Shown: positions 1 through 8,675, numbered from the stretch's first letter. The stretch: 64,000 nucleotides of DNA from Catellatospora sp. TT07R-123 (GCF_018327705.1 NZ_BNEM01000001.1:2604001-2668000), one strand, 5' to 3'. Numbers and translations are program-made. Notes: generated by a model not told the origin, from the letters alone.

Positions 1-195
1 GTGCAGGTGCGGGTGTCGGCCCCCGGCCACGGCACCGTCATCGTCGGGCGCCCCGGCACCCATCCGCTGTCGCTGACCGGGACCCCGGGCGAGCTGCTGA
101 TGTTCCTGTCGGGGCGGCAGGCGCACGCGCGGGCCAGCGTCGACGGGACGCCGGAGGCGGCGGGGCGGTTGCGCACCGCGCGACTCGGGGTCTGA
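1..195 (+). CDS. C-terminal end of a DinB/maleylpyruvate isomerase-like (TIGR03085-type) protein, partial
   Basis: Only the last 64 residues are present; the gene starts before the window, so the GTG at position 1 is not a real start. The ending GELLMFLSGRQAHARASVDG followed by a Leu-Arg-Thr-Ala-Arg-Leu-Gly tail resembles the C-terminal domain of the actinobacterial mycothiol-dependent maleylpyruvate isomerase-like family. Those proteins usually carry an N-terminal DinB-like four-helix metal-binding domain, which is not visible here. The assignment rests on this short tail and the substrate is unknown. Confidence 0.6.
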   Translation: MQVRVSAPGHGTVIVGRPGTHPLSLTGTPGELLMFLSGRQAHARASVDGTPEAAGRLRTARLGV

Positions 196-253
196 CCGGC
201 CCAGTACCAGAGAAAAGATCTTCACGAGGGGTTCCGCCCGCCCGATCACCGCA

Positions 254-267
254 TTACCCTTCGGTAA
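254..267. promoter_or_regulatory. Palindrome TTACC-N4-GGTAA upstream of the acyl-CoA ligase
   Basis: A perfect 5-bp inverted repeat with a 4-nt centre lies about 60 bp before the fadD-like start. Its symmetry and position fit an operator for a TetR- or GntR-type fatty acid regulator. No regulator gene is adjacent and the site is short, so this is only a candidate. Confidence 0.3.
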
Positions 268-326
268 CACCCAAGTTAAAACGTGTCCCCCGTCACCGTT
301 GCCTACCTCAGAGGCGGCCTTCACCC

Positions 327-2150
327 ATGACTCTCGACGTGCCGTACCGTTCCATTCCGGACATGTTCCTGCGGCGGGTGGCGGCGTCGCCCGACGGTCG
401 CGCCTTCGGCGCGCCGGGCGCCGACGGCCAGCCCGTCTGGTTCACCTGGACGCAGATCGCCGCCCGGGCCAAGGCCATCGCGGCAGGGCTGACCACGCTG
501 GGCGTCGGACAGGAGGACCGCGTCGCGATCCTGTCCAGCACCCGGCTCGACTGGATCGTGGCCGACCTGGGCATCATGTGCTCCAGCGCCGCGACGACGA
601 CGGTCTACCCGACCACCGAGCCGGAGGACGCCTGCTTCATCGTGGCCGACTCGGGTTCGAAGGTGCTGGTCGCCGAGAACCCGGCCCAGGCCGCGAAGAT
701 GGACCCGGCGTCGGTGCCGACCCTGACGCACGTGGTGCTCATCGACGGCGAGGCCGACCCGAGCGCCCCGATCCCTCAGCTCACCCTGGCCGAGCTGGAG
801 CGGCGCGGCAACGAGCTGCTGGCCGGGCAGGCGGACCTGGTCGACACGATCGTCGCCGGGATCGCCCCGGAGCACCTGGCGACCCTCATCTACACCTCGG
901 GCACCACCGGCCGCCCCAAGGGCGTCGAGCTGCTGCACCGGGGCTGGTGCTGGGAGGGCGTGGCGCAGGCCGACGTCGGCGTGCTGCTGCCCACCGACGT
1001 GCAGTTCCTGTGGCTGCCGCTGTCGCACTCGTTCGGCAAGACGCTGATCTGCGGCATCCTGCACGTGGGCGTGCCGACGTACGTCGACGGGCGGGTCGAC
1101 AAGATCATCGACAACCTGAGCCTGATCCGGCCGACGCTGATGTGCGCCGCGCCGCGCATCTTCGAGAAGGTCTACAACCGCGTGGTCACCCAGGCCACCT
1201 CGGCCGGCGGCCTCAAGGCCAAGATCTTCGGCTGGGCGGTCCGGACCGGCCGCGAGAAGACCGCGCTGGAGCAGGCGGGCAGGCCGGTGCCGGGCGGGCT
1301 GATGCGCAAGTACGGCATCGCGCACAAGCTGGTCTTCGCCAAGCTGCACGACCGCCTCGGCGGCAACATCCGCTACATGGTCTCCGGTTCGGCCGCCCTG
1401 TCGGTGCCGATCGCCGAGTTCTTCGCGGCCGCCGGGCTGCCCATCAGCGAGGGCTACGGCCTGACCGAGAGCAGCGCGGGCAACTTCGTCAACCGCCCCG
1501 GCCAGCTGAAGATCGGCACCGTGGGCCAGGCACTGGCCGACCTCGAGGTGAAGATCGACGAAGACGGCGAGATCCTGCTGCGCGGCGCCCCCGTCATGCG
1601 CGGCTACCACAACCTGCCCGACGAGACCGCCTCGGTCTTCACCGAGGACGGGTTCTTCCGCACCGGCGACATCGGCGAGTTGGACGGTGCGGGGTACCTG
1701 AAGATCACGGACCGCAAGAAGGACCTGGTCAAGACCTCCGGCGGCAAGTACATCGCGCCCAGCCACATCGAGGGCCTGTTCAAGGCGCTGTGCCCGTACA
1801 CCTCGCAGGTGCTGGTGATCGGCAACTCCCGCAACTACTGCAGCATGCTGGTCACCCTCGACCCCGAGGCGATCATCGGCTGGGCGGCGGGCGGCCCGCT
1901 GGAGGGGAAGAGCTACGCCGAGATCGTCGGCTCCGCCGAGGCGAAGGCCATGGTCAGCGGCCACATCGACGAGCTGAACGCGAAGCTGAACCGGTGGGAG
2001 ACGATCAAGAAGTTCACCATCCTGCCGCGCGATCTCACCATCGAGTCCGGAGAGATCACCCCATCGCTGAAGCTGAAGCGACGCACGGTGGAGACCAATT
2101 TCGCCTCCGAAATCGAGAAGATGTACGAGGGATCGCTCGTCGAGATCTGA
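327..2150 (+). CDS. Long-chain fatty-acid-CoA ligase (AMP-dependent synthetase, FadD15-like)
   Basis: This 607-aa protein should activate a long-chain fatty acid to acyl-CoA through an acyl-adenylate, using ATP and CoA in the cytoplasm. The ANL-superfamily motifs are intact: the P-loop-like YTSGTTGRPKG at about residue 189, GYGLTESS near residue 376, RTGDIG, and DRKKDLVKTSGGKYIAPSHIE containing the hinge region. The length is normal for bacterial long-chain synthetases (about 600 aa). ATG 327 begins the homologous sequence. The gene stands alone and ends in a shared terminator with the convergent MocR gene. The exact acyl chain preference cannot be read from sequence. Confidence 0.92.
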   Translation: MTLDVPYRSIPDMFLRRVAASPDGRAFGAPGADGQPVWFTWTQIAARAKAIAAGLTTLGVGQEDRVAILSSTRLDWIVADLGIMCSSAATTTVYPTTEPEDACFIVADSGSKVLVAENPAQAAKMDPASVPTLTHVVLIDGEADPSAPIPQLTLAELERRGNELLAGQADLVDTIVAGIAPEHLATLIYTSGTTGRPKGVELLHRGWCWEGVAQADVGVLLPTDVQFLWLPLSHSFGKTLICGILHVGVPTYVDGRVDKIIDNLSLIRPTLMCAAPRIFEKVYNRVVTQATSAGGLKAKIFGWAVRTGREKTALEQAGRPVPGGLMRKYGIAHKLVFAKLHDRLGGNIRYMVSGSAALSVPIAEFFAAAGLPISEGYGLTESSAGNFVNRPGQLKIGTVGQALADLEVKIDEDGEILLRGAPVMRGYHNLPDETASVFTEDGFFRTGDIGELDGAGYLKITDRKKDLVKTSGGKYIAPSHIEGLFKALCPYTSQVLVIGNSRNYCSMLVTLDPEAIIGWAAGGPLEGKSYAEIVGSAEAKAMVSGHIDELNAKLNRWETIKKFTILPRDLTIESGEITPSLKLKRRTVETNFASEIEKMYEGSLVEI

Positions 2151-2174
2151 CTCGGCACCCGCGTAAGTGAGGTA

Positions 2175-2208
2175 CGCAGGGGCGGCCACAAGCCGCCCCT
2201 GCGTTTTT
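2175..2208. terminator. Intrinsic terminator between convergent fadD-like and MocR genes
   Basis: A perfect 12-bp GC-rich stem (2175-2186 with 2192-2203) has a 5-nt loop and is followed by five T residues on the plus strand. A short outer GAGGT/ACCTC pairing extends it. It lies between two convergent stop codons, so it probably serves the plus-strand gene mainly and may also act for the minus-strand gene. Confidence 0.88.
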
Positions 2209-2213
2209 GCACC

Positions 2214-3665
2214 TCAGGCGATCAGCGCGGGCTCGCTCCACTGCGGGCGGCCGGTGCGGTCGAGGTCGTAGCGGGCGGCCGCGATGCGGCGTACGCCGTC
2301 GACCAGCTCCGGCACCGGCAGCGTGAACGGCAGCCGGACGAACCGCTCCAGCGTCCCGTCGAGGCCGAACCTCGGGCCCGGGGCCAGGCGCAGGCCCAGC
2401 GGCTCCACCGACCGCGCCAGCGCGCTGGAGACCGGCCCGTCCAGCTCCGCCCACAGCGTCACCCCACCCGAGGGGACGGTGACCCGCCAGGAGGGCAGGT
2501 GCTCGCGCACCGCCGCGACCAGGGCGTCGCGCTGGGCCGCCAGCTGGGCCCGCCGCTGCGGGATCACCTCGCCCGCGCGGGCCAGCAACCGCACCGCCAC
2601 CAGCTGGTCCAGCACCGGCCCGGCCGTGTCCACGCCGACGCGCACCGCAGCCAGCCGCTGCACGATCGGGGCCGACGCGCGGATCCAGCCGATGCGCAGC
2701 CCGCCCCAGAACGGCTTGCTCATGCCGCCGATGGTCAGCACCCGGCCGTGCCGGTCGTACGAGGCCACCGCGGGCGGCAGCTCCTGCCCGTCCAGGGGCA
2801 GGTCGACGAAAGACTCGTCGACGACCAGGTCGGTGCCGGTGCGCTGGGCCGCGGCGACCAGCTGCTCACGCAGGTGCGCGGGCATCACGTGGCCGGTCGG
2901 GTTCTGGAACTCCGGGATCAGGTACGCCAGCCCCGGCCGGGTCTGCCGCAGCGCCCCGAGCAGCAGCTCGGCGTCCCAGCCGCCGTCGTCCAGCCCGTGC
3001 GTGCTGATCCGCGCCCGCCGCCCCGCCAGCGCCGCCAGCGCGTTCGGGTACGTCGGCGACTCCACCAGCACCTGCGCCCCGACGGGCACCTGCAACCGCA
3101 GGATCAGGTCCAGGGCGTGCAGCACCCCGTTGGTGATCATGATCTGCTCGGGGCTGGTCGGCAGGCCGCGCGCGGCATACCGGTCGGCCACCGCCTCGCG
3201 CAGCTCCGCGATGCCGCTGGGGTGGTAGCCCGCCCCGCCCAGGTAGCGCGGCAGCTCCTCGACCGCCTCCCGCGACGCCTCCAGCAGGCAGTCCGGCGCG
3301 GCCAGCGCGGCGCAGCTCAGGTCGATCAGGTCCAGGTCGTCGTCGGCCAGCCACAGGCCGCTGCCGGCCACCCGGTGGCCGCTGGGCAGGGTGGTCCAGC
3401 TCCCGGCGCCCCGGCGGCTGGTCAGGTGGCCTGAGTCGCGCAGCTCCCGGTATGCCGCACTGACCGTGGTCCGCGACACCTCCAGCGCCTCGGCCAGCTC
3501 CCGTTCGGCGGGCAGGCGCACACCCAGCGGCAGCCGGCCGTCGGCCAGCAGCCCGCGCACGGCCGAGGCCAGCGCGGCGTAGTCGGGGCTGCGGCGCCGG
3601 GCGGGCAGGGCATGCCACCGGCCGAGCAGCCGGGCGAGCTGCCCGCCGCGTACCGAGACGCTCAT
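2214..3665 (-). CDS. MocR-type regulator (GntR winged helix fused to PLP aminotransferase fold)
   Basis: The 483-aa protein has a GntR-type winged helix-turn-helix in its first ~80 residues (LPAERELAEALEVSRTTVS) and a class I aminotransferase-like domain behind it. The PLP-binding lysine is expected in the GGMSKPFWGGLRIGW segment. MocR regulators bind PLP or its adducts and usually act on a divergent neighbour. Here the neighbour is a YczE-like membrane protein, matching known YczR-YczE pairs. The start was set at 3665 because a purine-rich ribosome site (AGGGAG) precedes it and because the longer open frame adds 21 unrelated residues. The effector is unknown. Confidence 0.88.
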   Translation of the reverse strand: MSVSVRGGQLARLLGRWHALPARRRSPDYAALASAVRGLLADGRLPLGVRLPAERELAEALEVSRTTVSAAYRELRDSGHLTSRRGAGSWTTLPSGHRVAGSGLWLADDDLDLIDLSCAALAAPDCLLEASREAVEELPRYLGGAGYHPSGIAELREAVADRYAARGLPTSPEQIMITNGVLHALDLILRLQVPVGAQVLVESPTYPNALAALAGRRARISTHGLDDGGWDAELLLGALRQTRPGLAYLIPEFQNPTGHVMPAHLREQLVAAAQRTGTDLVVDESFVDLPLDGQELPPAVASYDRHGRVLTIGGMSKPFWGGLRIGWIRASAPIVQRLAAVRVGVDTAGPVLDQLVAVRLLARAGEVIPQRRAQLAAQRDALVAAVREHLPSWRVTVPSGGVTLWAELDGPVSSALARSVEPLGLRLAPGPRFGLDGTLERFVRLPFTLPVPELVDGVRRIAAARYDLDRTGRPQWSEPALIA

Positions 3666-3736
3666 GTCACGCTCCCTGTCCTGTTGGGGCGCCGCACCGC
3701 CGCAGCTCAGCACCCTGGCGAAAGCCACCTCGACGG

Positions 3737-3764
3737 AATTGGCACTTTCTGGCTATGCAATTGG
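3737..3764. promoter_or_regulatory. Direct AATTGG repeats in the MocR/YczE divergent region
   Basis: The hexamer AATTGG occurs at 3737 and 3759, exactly 22 bp (two helical turns) apart, and each copy is followed by a TGG about 10 nt later. MocR regulators typically bind direct repeats between themselves and the divergent target. The spacing and location fit this, but the consensus for this regulator is not known to me. Confidence 0.4.
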
Positions 3765-3781
3765 CCTCCAGACTGGCAGAC

Positions 3782-4483
3782 ATGACCGGCCCAAGCAAGC
3801 CACTGACCATGCCAACAACCCCCCGCGCCGGACACCGCCTCGCCCCCATGCCGCTGCGCGACCGGCTCCCCCGCCGCCTGCTCCAGCTGGCCCTCGGCCT
3901 GGCCGCGTACGGGGTGAGCATCAGCCTCATGCTGCACGCCCACGTCGGCAACCAGCCCTGGGACGTGCTGCACCAGGGCATCGCCGGCCACCTCGGGGTG
4001 ACCGTCGGCACGGTGCTCATCGGCATGGGCGCGCTGGTGCTGCTGTGCTGGATCCCGCTGCGCCAACGGCCCGGCATCGGCACGGTCGCCAACATCGTCG
4101 TCATCGGCCTGGTCGTCGACGCGGTGAACCCGCTGCTGCCCGACCTGGACCACCTCGCCGGGCGGTGGGCGTTCATGCTCGGCGGCATCCTGCTGTGCGG
4201 CTTCGCCAGTGGCCTCTACATCGGAGCCAATCTCGGGCCGGGGCCGCGTGACGGGCTGATGACCGGCCTCGCCGCCCGCCGCTGGTCACTGCGCGGCTGG
4301 CGGACGCTGCTGGAGATCACCGTCGTGGTGGCGGGTGCTCTGCTCGGCGGCACCGTCGGCATCGGCACCATCCTGTACGCCCTGGCCATCGGCCCCCTGG
4401 CCCAGTTCTTCCTGCCGATGCTCGCGGTCACCCCGCGCCCCGCCCCGGCACCCTCCCCCACCCCCGACCCCTGCCCCGCCTGA
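3782..4483 (+). CDS. YczE/YitT-like integral membrane protein
   Basis: The protein has about five hydrophobic segments and features of the YczE/YyaS family: an early VGNQPWDVLHQG motif and a later GLYIGANLGPGPRDGLMTGL motif. The family has no established substrate; export of a small molecule is often proposed. It is divergent from a MocR regulator, a recurrent pairing that suggests PLP- or metabolite-controlled expression. The start is uncertain: ATG codons at 3755, 3782, 3809 and 3848 all lack a clear ribosome site, and 3848 gives the usual family length (about 211 aa). The last ~20 residues are Pro/Ala-rich and probably disordered. Confidence 0.75.
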   Translation: MTGPSKPLTMPTTPRAGHRLAPMPLRDRLPRRLLQLALGLAAYGVSISLMLHAHVGNQPWDVLHQGIAGHLGVTVGTVLIGMGALVLLCWIPLRQRPGIGTVANIVVIGLVVDAVNPLLPDLDHLAGRWAFMLGGILLCGFASGLYIGANLGPGPRDGLMTGLAARRWSLRGWRTLLEITVVVAGALLGGTVGIGTILYALAIGPLAQFFLPMLAVTPRPAPAPSPTPDPCPA

Positions 4484-4546
4484 ACCCGCCGCCCAGCCCC
4501 GCCCGCCCCGGCCCGCCTCGCCTCGCCTCTTGCCTCGCGCCGCACG

Positions 4547-4610
4547 GTGCAGTTTCGGGGAAAGTGCTGGAATCTTGGGCCGCGTTCGTGCAATTTCCCC
4601 GAAACTGCAC
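4547..4610. repeat. 64-bp palindrome with perfect 17-bp arms (GTGCAGTTTCGGGGAAA)
   Basis: The arms 4547-4563 and 4594-4610 are exact inverted copies around a 30-nt loop. The element sits downstream of a stop codon and could act as a terminator, but the arms are not GC-dominated and no T-run follows. It looks more like a dispersed intergenic palindromic repeat. No second copy was seen in this window. Confidence 0.75.
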
Positions 4611-4690
4611 GAACCCGGCCCGGCCCGGCCCGGCGCGGCGCGGCGCGGCGCGATCGGGACGCGGGTTGAGGGCGGGCTGATGCGGTCGGG

Positions 4691-4758
4691 CAAGATCGCG
4701 AATCGTGGGCGCTGGGTGCTGCTATCGCGACATCCAGCGTCCACGATTTGCGATCTTG
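4691..4758. repeat. 68-bp palindrome with 25-bp arms (CAAGATCGCGAATCGTGG...)
   Basis: The arms 4691-4715 and 4734-4758 pair over 25 bp with only two differences, both compatible with G-U pairing in RNA. The loop is 18 nt. It ends 9 bp from the PAP2 stop codon, so it may terminate that minus-strand gene. Size and form match the other intergenic palindromes of the window, although the sequence differs. Confidence 0.75.
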
Positions 4759-4767
4759 ATGGGTTGA

Positions 4768-5484
4768 TCAGGCTTTCAGACGCGGATCGGAAGACTCCGG
4801 GTCTTGCGGGCCTGCGTCACTCGCCGGGGTGCGCCAGACGTAGCGGCGGCTGAGCAGGCACGCGGTCGCGATCACCGCGACCAGCCAGGCCGCCCCGAGC
4901 GCGGCGCCGCCGATGACATCGGTGAGCCAGTGCACACCCAGGTACACCCGGGAGAAGGCGACCAGTAGCACCGCCAGCCCGGCCCCGCACCACACCGCGA
5001 TCCGGGCGCGGCCGCGCACCCGCAGCGAGACCAGCAGCGCGAGCAGGCCGTACGCGGCGGCCGCCTGGGCGGTGTGGCCGGACGGGAAGGCGTACCCGCC
5101 CGCGGCGGTCAGGGCCGCGGACACCTCGGGCCGCGACCGGGCCAGGGTCAGCTTCGCCGCGCTGACCAGGGCGGCGGCGCCGACGGTGACGACGATCGCG
5201 AGCAGCGCGGTCCACCGGCGCGAGCGCCACAGCGGGATCGCCACCGCCGCCGCCAGCAGCAGCGGGATGGTCACCCAGCCGCTGCCCAGCCAGGTGAGCA
5301 CCTGGAGCGACCCGGTCAGCCAGCCCGTACGGTGCGCGATCAGCCAGCCGGTCACGGCCGGATCGGTCGCGCCGGACTCGTCGGGTGCGGCCAGGTCGTC
5401 GGCGAGCGAGCCGAACACCCAGGCCGCGAGCACGACCGCCACGGCGCCGAAGGCCAGCCAGCGCCGCAGCAGACGATCAGGCAA
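4768..5484 (-). CDS. PAP2-family membrane phosphatase
   Basis: The 238-aa protein has about six hydrophobic segments and the three phosphatase motifs of the PAP2 superfamily: KLTLARSRP, the PSGH motif, and SRVYLGVHWLTDV with the catalytic His. Such enzymes remove phosphate from lipid substrates such as phosphatidic acid or undecaprenyl pyrophosphate at the outer face of the membrane. The substrate cannot be told from sequence, although a role in recycling the cell wall lipid carrier is possible. It is a single gene flanked by repeats on both sides. Confidence 0.88.
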   Translation of the reverse strand: MPDRLLRRWLAFGAVAVVLAAWVFGSLADDLAAPDESGATDPAVTGWLIAHRTGWLTGSLQVLTWLGSGWVTIPLLLAAAVAIPLWRSRRWTALLAIVVTVGAAALVSAAKLTLARSRPEVSAALTAAGGYAFPSGHTAQAAAAYGLLALLVSLRVRGRARIAVWCGAGLAVLLVAFSRVYLGVHWLTDVIGGAALGAAWLVAVIATACLLSRRYVWRTPASDAGPQDPESSDPRLKA

Positions 5485-6006
5485 CGCGCACCCTCCCCCA
5501 GCAGCCGATCAGATACCTCGACAACCGGGCCGACGCGGCTGCCGGCCCTCTGGCGACCACGGCCCGGGGCCCACCGCGCGCCCATGCCCGACCGGCCGCG
5601 CGCCCCGCGGTCCCGCCGTCGGCTCCGCCAGCCACCCGGCCCGCCGACCGGGCTGAGATCGCCGCCTGCGGTAAGAAACGGCAGCCGCAGCCGCGGACCG
5701 CAGACCACCGACCGCGGACCGCCGACCGCAGACCGCAGACCGCAGACCGCAGACCGCAGACCGCGATCATGCGCTGTCTCAGCGAGCGCCTCGGCGGCGT
5801 AGCCGATGCCTCCCCGACTACCCGCCCCACCGCCTCCAGCCAGGCGAAACACGCGCGGTCGGGCGCACACTAAGAAACTTACTCATATACGGAGTTGTCC
5901 GAGAGATCTCTGAGAATTCCGATAGGTTCCAGTAAGCGGACGAGGATCGCGCGGCACCACCGGCACCGATCCTGTCGCGAGAGGACAACAGGGGGACTAC
6001 GTCGCC
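5485..6006. other. 522-bp noncoding region upstream of the Bax-inhibitor-like gene
   Basis: This gap between divergent genes holds a heptamer tandem repeat (listed separately) and an A/T-richer stretch at 5870-5940 that probably contains the promoter of the downstream gene. The only open frames across it are low-complexity products of the repeat. No convincing -35/-10 pair could be fixed. Confidence 0.6.
5693..5769. repeat. GACCGCA heptamer tandem repeat
   Basis: Degenerate copies of GACCGC(A/G) become a run of near-perfect GACCGCA units between about 5724 and 5764, ending in GACCGCGATCATG. The reverse complement of the end matches the core of the 31-32-bp repeats at 30794-30912 in 19 of 20 positions. 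The two loci therefore share a repeat module. Confidence 0.8.
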
Positions 6007-6738
6007 ATGATGCAGAGTTCCAATCCGGTGCTGACCCGGCCGATCACCCCGCCCGTGATCGAGCGCCGCGAGGTCGGGCGGGCCACTGTGGACGGCGTGG
6101 CCGGGCGTACGTTCGTGCTGGTCGCCGTCACCGTCATCGCCGCGGCGCTATCCTGGAACCTGCTGCGCTCCCCCGCCTGGACCGGCCTGTTCGTGCTCGG
6201 CTCCACGCTGGCCACCCTGGTGCTCGTCCTGGTGATCACCTTCAAGCAGATCACCAACCCGTTCGTGATCGCCGGGTACGCCGTCCTGCAGGGCGTCTTC
6301 CTCGGCGTGGTCAGCCGCGAGCTGGAGCAGCAGTTCCCCGGCATCGTGGTGCAGGCGGTGATCGGCACGTTCGGGGTGTTCCTGGCGATGGCGCTGCTCT
6401 ACCGGCTGCGGGTCCTGCGCGCCACGAAGCGGTTCACCCAGATCGTGGTCGGCTCGCTGGTCGGCATCCTGCTGCTGTCACTGGTGGACTTCGTGCTGCG
6501 GTTCTTCGGCACGGGCCTGAGCATCTACAAGCCCGGTACGACGGGCATCATCTTCGCGCTCATCTGCATCGTGGTCGGCGCGCTGACCTTCATCATCGAC
6601 TTCGACCAGGTCGAACGGGCGGTGAACGGCGGCCTGCCCGCGCGCTACGGCTGGTACCTGGCGTTCGGCCTGCTGGTCGGCCTGATCTTCCTGTACTGGC
6701 AGATCATCCGCCTGCTCAGCTACGTCCGCGGCCGCTAG
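6007..6738 (+). CDS. Bax inhibitor-1/YccA family membrane protein
   Basis: The 243-aa protein has a short polar N-terminus and seven hydrophobic helices, the pattern of the BI-1/YccA family. It shows the FIIDFDQVERAV segment (the TMBIM-type aspartates) near residue 200. Bacterial members are calcium-leak or FtsH-associated membrane proteins of unclear role. Two ATGs lie in tandem at 6007 and 6010, and a GGGGG ribosome site ends 11 nt before the first. The gene is monocistronic; two copies of a 27-bp repeat begin at its stop codon. Confidence 0.88.
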   Translation: MMQSSNPVLTRPITPPVIERREVGRATVDGVAGRTFVLVAVTVIAAALSWNLLRSPAWTGLFVLGSTLATLVLVLVITFKQITNPFVIAGYAVLQGVFLGVVSRELEQQFPGIVVQAVIGTFGVFLAMALLYRLRVLRATKRFTQIVVGSLVGILLLSLVDFVLRFFGTGLSIYKPGTTGIIFALICIVVGALTFIIDFDQVERAVNGGLPARYGWYLAFGLLVGLIFLYWQIIRLLSYVRGR

Positions 6739-6790
6739 CGCCCGGCGGCGCGTCCGTGCAGCCAGCGCCCGGCGGCGCGTCCGTGCAGCC
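6737..6790. repeat. Perfect 27-bp tandem duplication
   Basis: The 27-bp unit at 6737-6763 is repeated exactly at 6764-6790, starting within the TAG stop of the Bax-inhibitor-like gene. It separates that gene from the convergent hisF. It looks like a recent slippage duplication; no terminator structure is evident. Confidence 0.9.
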
Positions 6791-6855
6791 ACGAACCCGG
6801 CCGACCGCCACCGACGCGGCCGGCCGACGTCTGCGGCGGGCGGCGCGTGCGGTGG

Positions 6856-7629
6856 TCAGCGGACGGGGTGGCCGGTGGCGCGCAGGGCCGACTTGACCTC
6901 GCCGATCGCGACGTCGCCGAAGTGGAAGACGCTCGCGGCTAGGACCGCGTCGGCACCCGCGGTGACCGCGGGCGGGAAGTCGGCGGCCTTGCCCGCCCCA
7001 CCCGACGCGATCACCGGGATGTCCACCTCCGCCCGTACCAGCCGGATCAGCTCCAGGTCGAAGCCGTCCCTGGTGCCGTCGGCGTCCATCGAGTTGAGCA
7101 GGATCTCCCCCGCCCCGAGTTCCGCGACCCGCCGCGCCCACTCGATGGCGTCGATCCCGGCCGACTGCCGCCCGCCGTGGGTCGTCAGCTCGAACCCGCT
7201 CGGCGCGTACGGCGCGTCGGCGACCCGGCGCACGTCCAGCGACAGCACCAGCACCTGGTTGCCGAACCGCTGGCTGATCTCGGTGATCACCTCGGGGCGC
7301 CGGATCGCGGCGGTGTTCACGCCGACCTTGTCCGCCCCGGCGCGCAGCAGCACGTCCACGTCGTCGGCCGAGCGCACCCCGCCGCCGACGGTCAGCGGGA
7401 TGAAGACCGTCTCGGCGGTGCGCCGCACCACGTCGAGGATCGTGCCGCGCCCCTGCGCCGAGGCGGCCACGTCCAGGAAGGTCAGCTCGTCGGCCCCGGC
7501 CTCGCCGTACGCGGCGGCCAGCTCGACCGGGTCCCCGGCGTCGCGCAGGTTCACGAAATGGACGCCCTTGACCACGCGCCCGGAGGCGTCGACGTCCAGA
7601 CAGGGGATGACTCGCACCGCGACGCTCAT
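6856..7629 (-). CDS. hisF: Imidazole glycerol phosphate synthase, cyclase subunit HisF
   Basis: HisF forms a (beta/alpha)8 barrel that joins ammonia from HisH to PRFAR, giving imidazole glycerol phosphate and AICAR. The 257-aa length is typical. The N-terminal [16 protein letters not shown] contains the first catalytic Asp and VLSLDVRR the second. GGGVRSADD and [12 protein letters not shown] are the phosphate-binding loops. It is separated from the other his genes by the LysR/EamA pair, so its own promoter is likely. The start ATG at 7629 is standard for the family. Confidence 0.97.
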   Translation of the reverse strand: MSVAVRVIPCLDVDASGRVVKGVHFVNLRDAGDPVELAAAYGEAGADELTFLDVAASAQGRGTILDVVRRTAETVFIPLTVGGGVRSADDVDVLLRAGADKVGVNTAAIRRPEVITEISQRFGNQVLVLSLDVRRVADAPYAPSGFELTTHGGRQSAGIDAIEWARRVAELGAGEILLNSMDADGTRDGFDLELIRLVRAEVDIPVIASGGAGKAADFPPAVTAGADAVLAASVFHFGDVAIGEVKSALRATGHPVR

Positions 7630-7696
7630 GCCTTCTCCTCGCTGCGCCGGTCGGCGGGGAGCGTGACCCGTGCCCCGCCCCGGCCGCCGAGCTCGA

Positions 7697-8617
7697 TCAT
7701 GCCGTCGACGCTACCTGGCAGGCCGCGGGCGGGCCGACCGCGCCCGGCCGCGGGACCGGCTGGTGGGACCGGCGGGCGGCGCCCAGCAGCACCCCGCCCA
7801 CGACCAGCACGCCCGCGACCAGGTCGGTGGCGTGCAGCGGCTCGCCCAGCCACAGCGCCGCCGAGCTCATCCCGAAGAACGGCACCAGCATCGAGAACGG
7901 GGCGACGGTGGCGGCGCCGTACCGGCTGATGAGCGCGCCCCAGCCCGCGAATCCGGCCAGCGTCGAGATCCCGGCGATGTAGGCCAGGGCGCCCAGCCCG
8001 GTCAGGTCCAGGGCGCGCAGCGCCGGGGCGATCCGGTCCGGCCCTTCGAACAGCAGGGACAGGCCGAGCAGCGGCAGAGTGGCCACCGCCGAGACCCACA
8101 CCATGAACCGCAGCACGCTGGGCGGCGCGGCCTTGCGCATCACGATGTTGGACAGGCCCCAGGCCACGGCGGCGGCCAGCACCAGCAGGAACCCTTCGAC
8201 CGGGCGGTCGGTGCCGAGCCGTCCGGCGACCAGGGCCACACCGAGCAGGGCGACGCCCAGGCCCGCCCACTGACGCAGGGCGGGGCGCTCGCGCAGCAGC
8301 GCCACCGCGAACACGGTGGTGAAGATCGCCTGGCTCTGGAGGACCAGCGAGGACAGCCCGGCCGGCAGGCCTGCGGCCATACCGGCGAAGAGCAGGGAGA
8401 ACTTGACCACGCCGAGGATCAGGCCGACCGCGATCACCCAGCGCCAGGCGACCTGCGGGCGGCCGACGAAGAACAGCGCCGGTACGGCCGCCAGCCCGAA
8501 CCGCAGCGCGCAGAACAGCAAGGGCGGCATCCGGTCGAGCCCGGCCTCGATCGCCACGAAGTTGAAGCCCCACGCGGCGGCCACGGCCACCGCCAGCAGG
8601 ATGTCTCTGGGTCGCAT
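7697..8617 (-). CDS. EamA-family (DMT superfamily) metabolite exporter
   Basis: The 306-aa protein contains ten hydrophobic helices in two EamA repeats; the first begins [16 protein letters not shown] and the second [16 protein letters not shown]. Members export amino acids, nucleosides or drugs across the inner membrane. It is divergent from a LysR regulator with a symmetrical LysR-type site between them, which suggests induction by its substrate. The substrate is not predictable. The C-terminal ~25 residues are Pro-rich. Confidence 0.9.
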   Translation of the reverse strand: MRPRDILLAVAVAAAWGFNFVAIEAGLDRMPPLLFCALRFGLAAVPALFFVGRPQVAWRWVIAVGLILGVVKFSLLFAGMAAGLPAGLSSLVLQSQAIFTTVFAVALLRERPALRQWAGLGVALLGVALVAGRLGTDRPVEGFLLVLAAAVAWGLSNIVMRKAAPPSVLRFMVWVSAVATLPLLGLSLLFEGPDRIAPALRALDLTGLGALAYIAGISTLAGFAGWGALISRYGAATVAPFSMLVPFFGMSSAALWLGEPLHATDLVAGVLVVGGVLLGAARRSHQPVPRPGAVGPPAACQVASTA

Positions 8618-8654
8618 GAGCCGATCCTGGCCCGGCCCGACCGTGCAGCACCAG

Positions 8655-8675
8655 CGAATAGTTCTTCACGATTCG
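8655..8675. promoter_or_regulatory. LysR-type operator CGAAT-N11-ATTCG
   Basis: A perfect inverted repeat of five bases flanks exactly 11 nt, conforming to the T-N11-A rule for LysR-family sites. It lies in the 72-bp gap between the divergent eamA-like and lysR-like genes, 15 bp before the regulator's ATG. It is probably the autoregulatory and activation site of the adjacent LysR protein. Confidence 0.7.

Larger units (their letters stand above)
4484..4767. other. Noncoding gap between convergent genes, filled by two palindromes
   Basis: These 284 bp lie between the YczE-like gene and the convergent PAP2 gene. The first ~60 bp are C-rich low-complexity DNA. The rest is occupied by two unrelated long hairpins (listed separately) joined by a GGCCC/GGCGC-rich spacer. 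No coding signal is visible. Confidence 0.7.

Noticed and set aside
5870..5960. A sigma-70-like promoter for the Bax-inhibitor-like gene (TTGTCC with a weak downstream box)
   Set aside because: Only the -35-like hexamer is acceptable; no -10 element at proper spacing was found.
5895..6896. 333-codon open frame overlapping the Bax-inhibitor-like gene
   Set aside because: It is a shifted reading of the real 6007-6738 gene, with Arg/Pro-rich low-complexity translation and no ribosome site.
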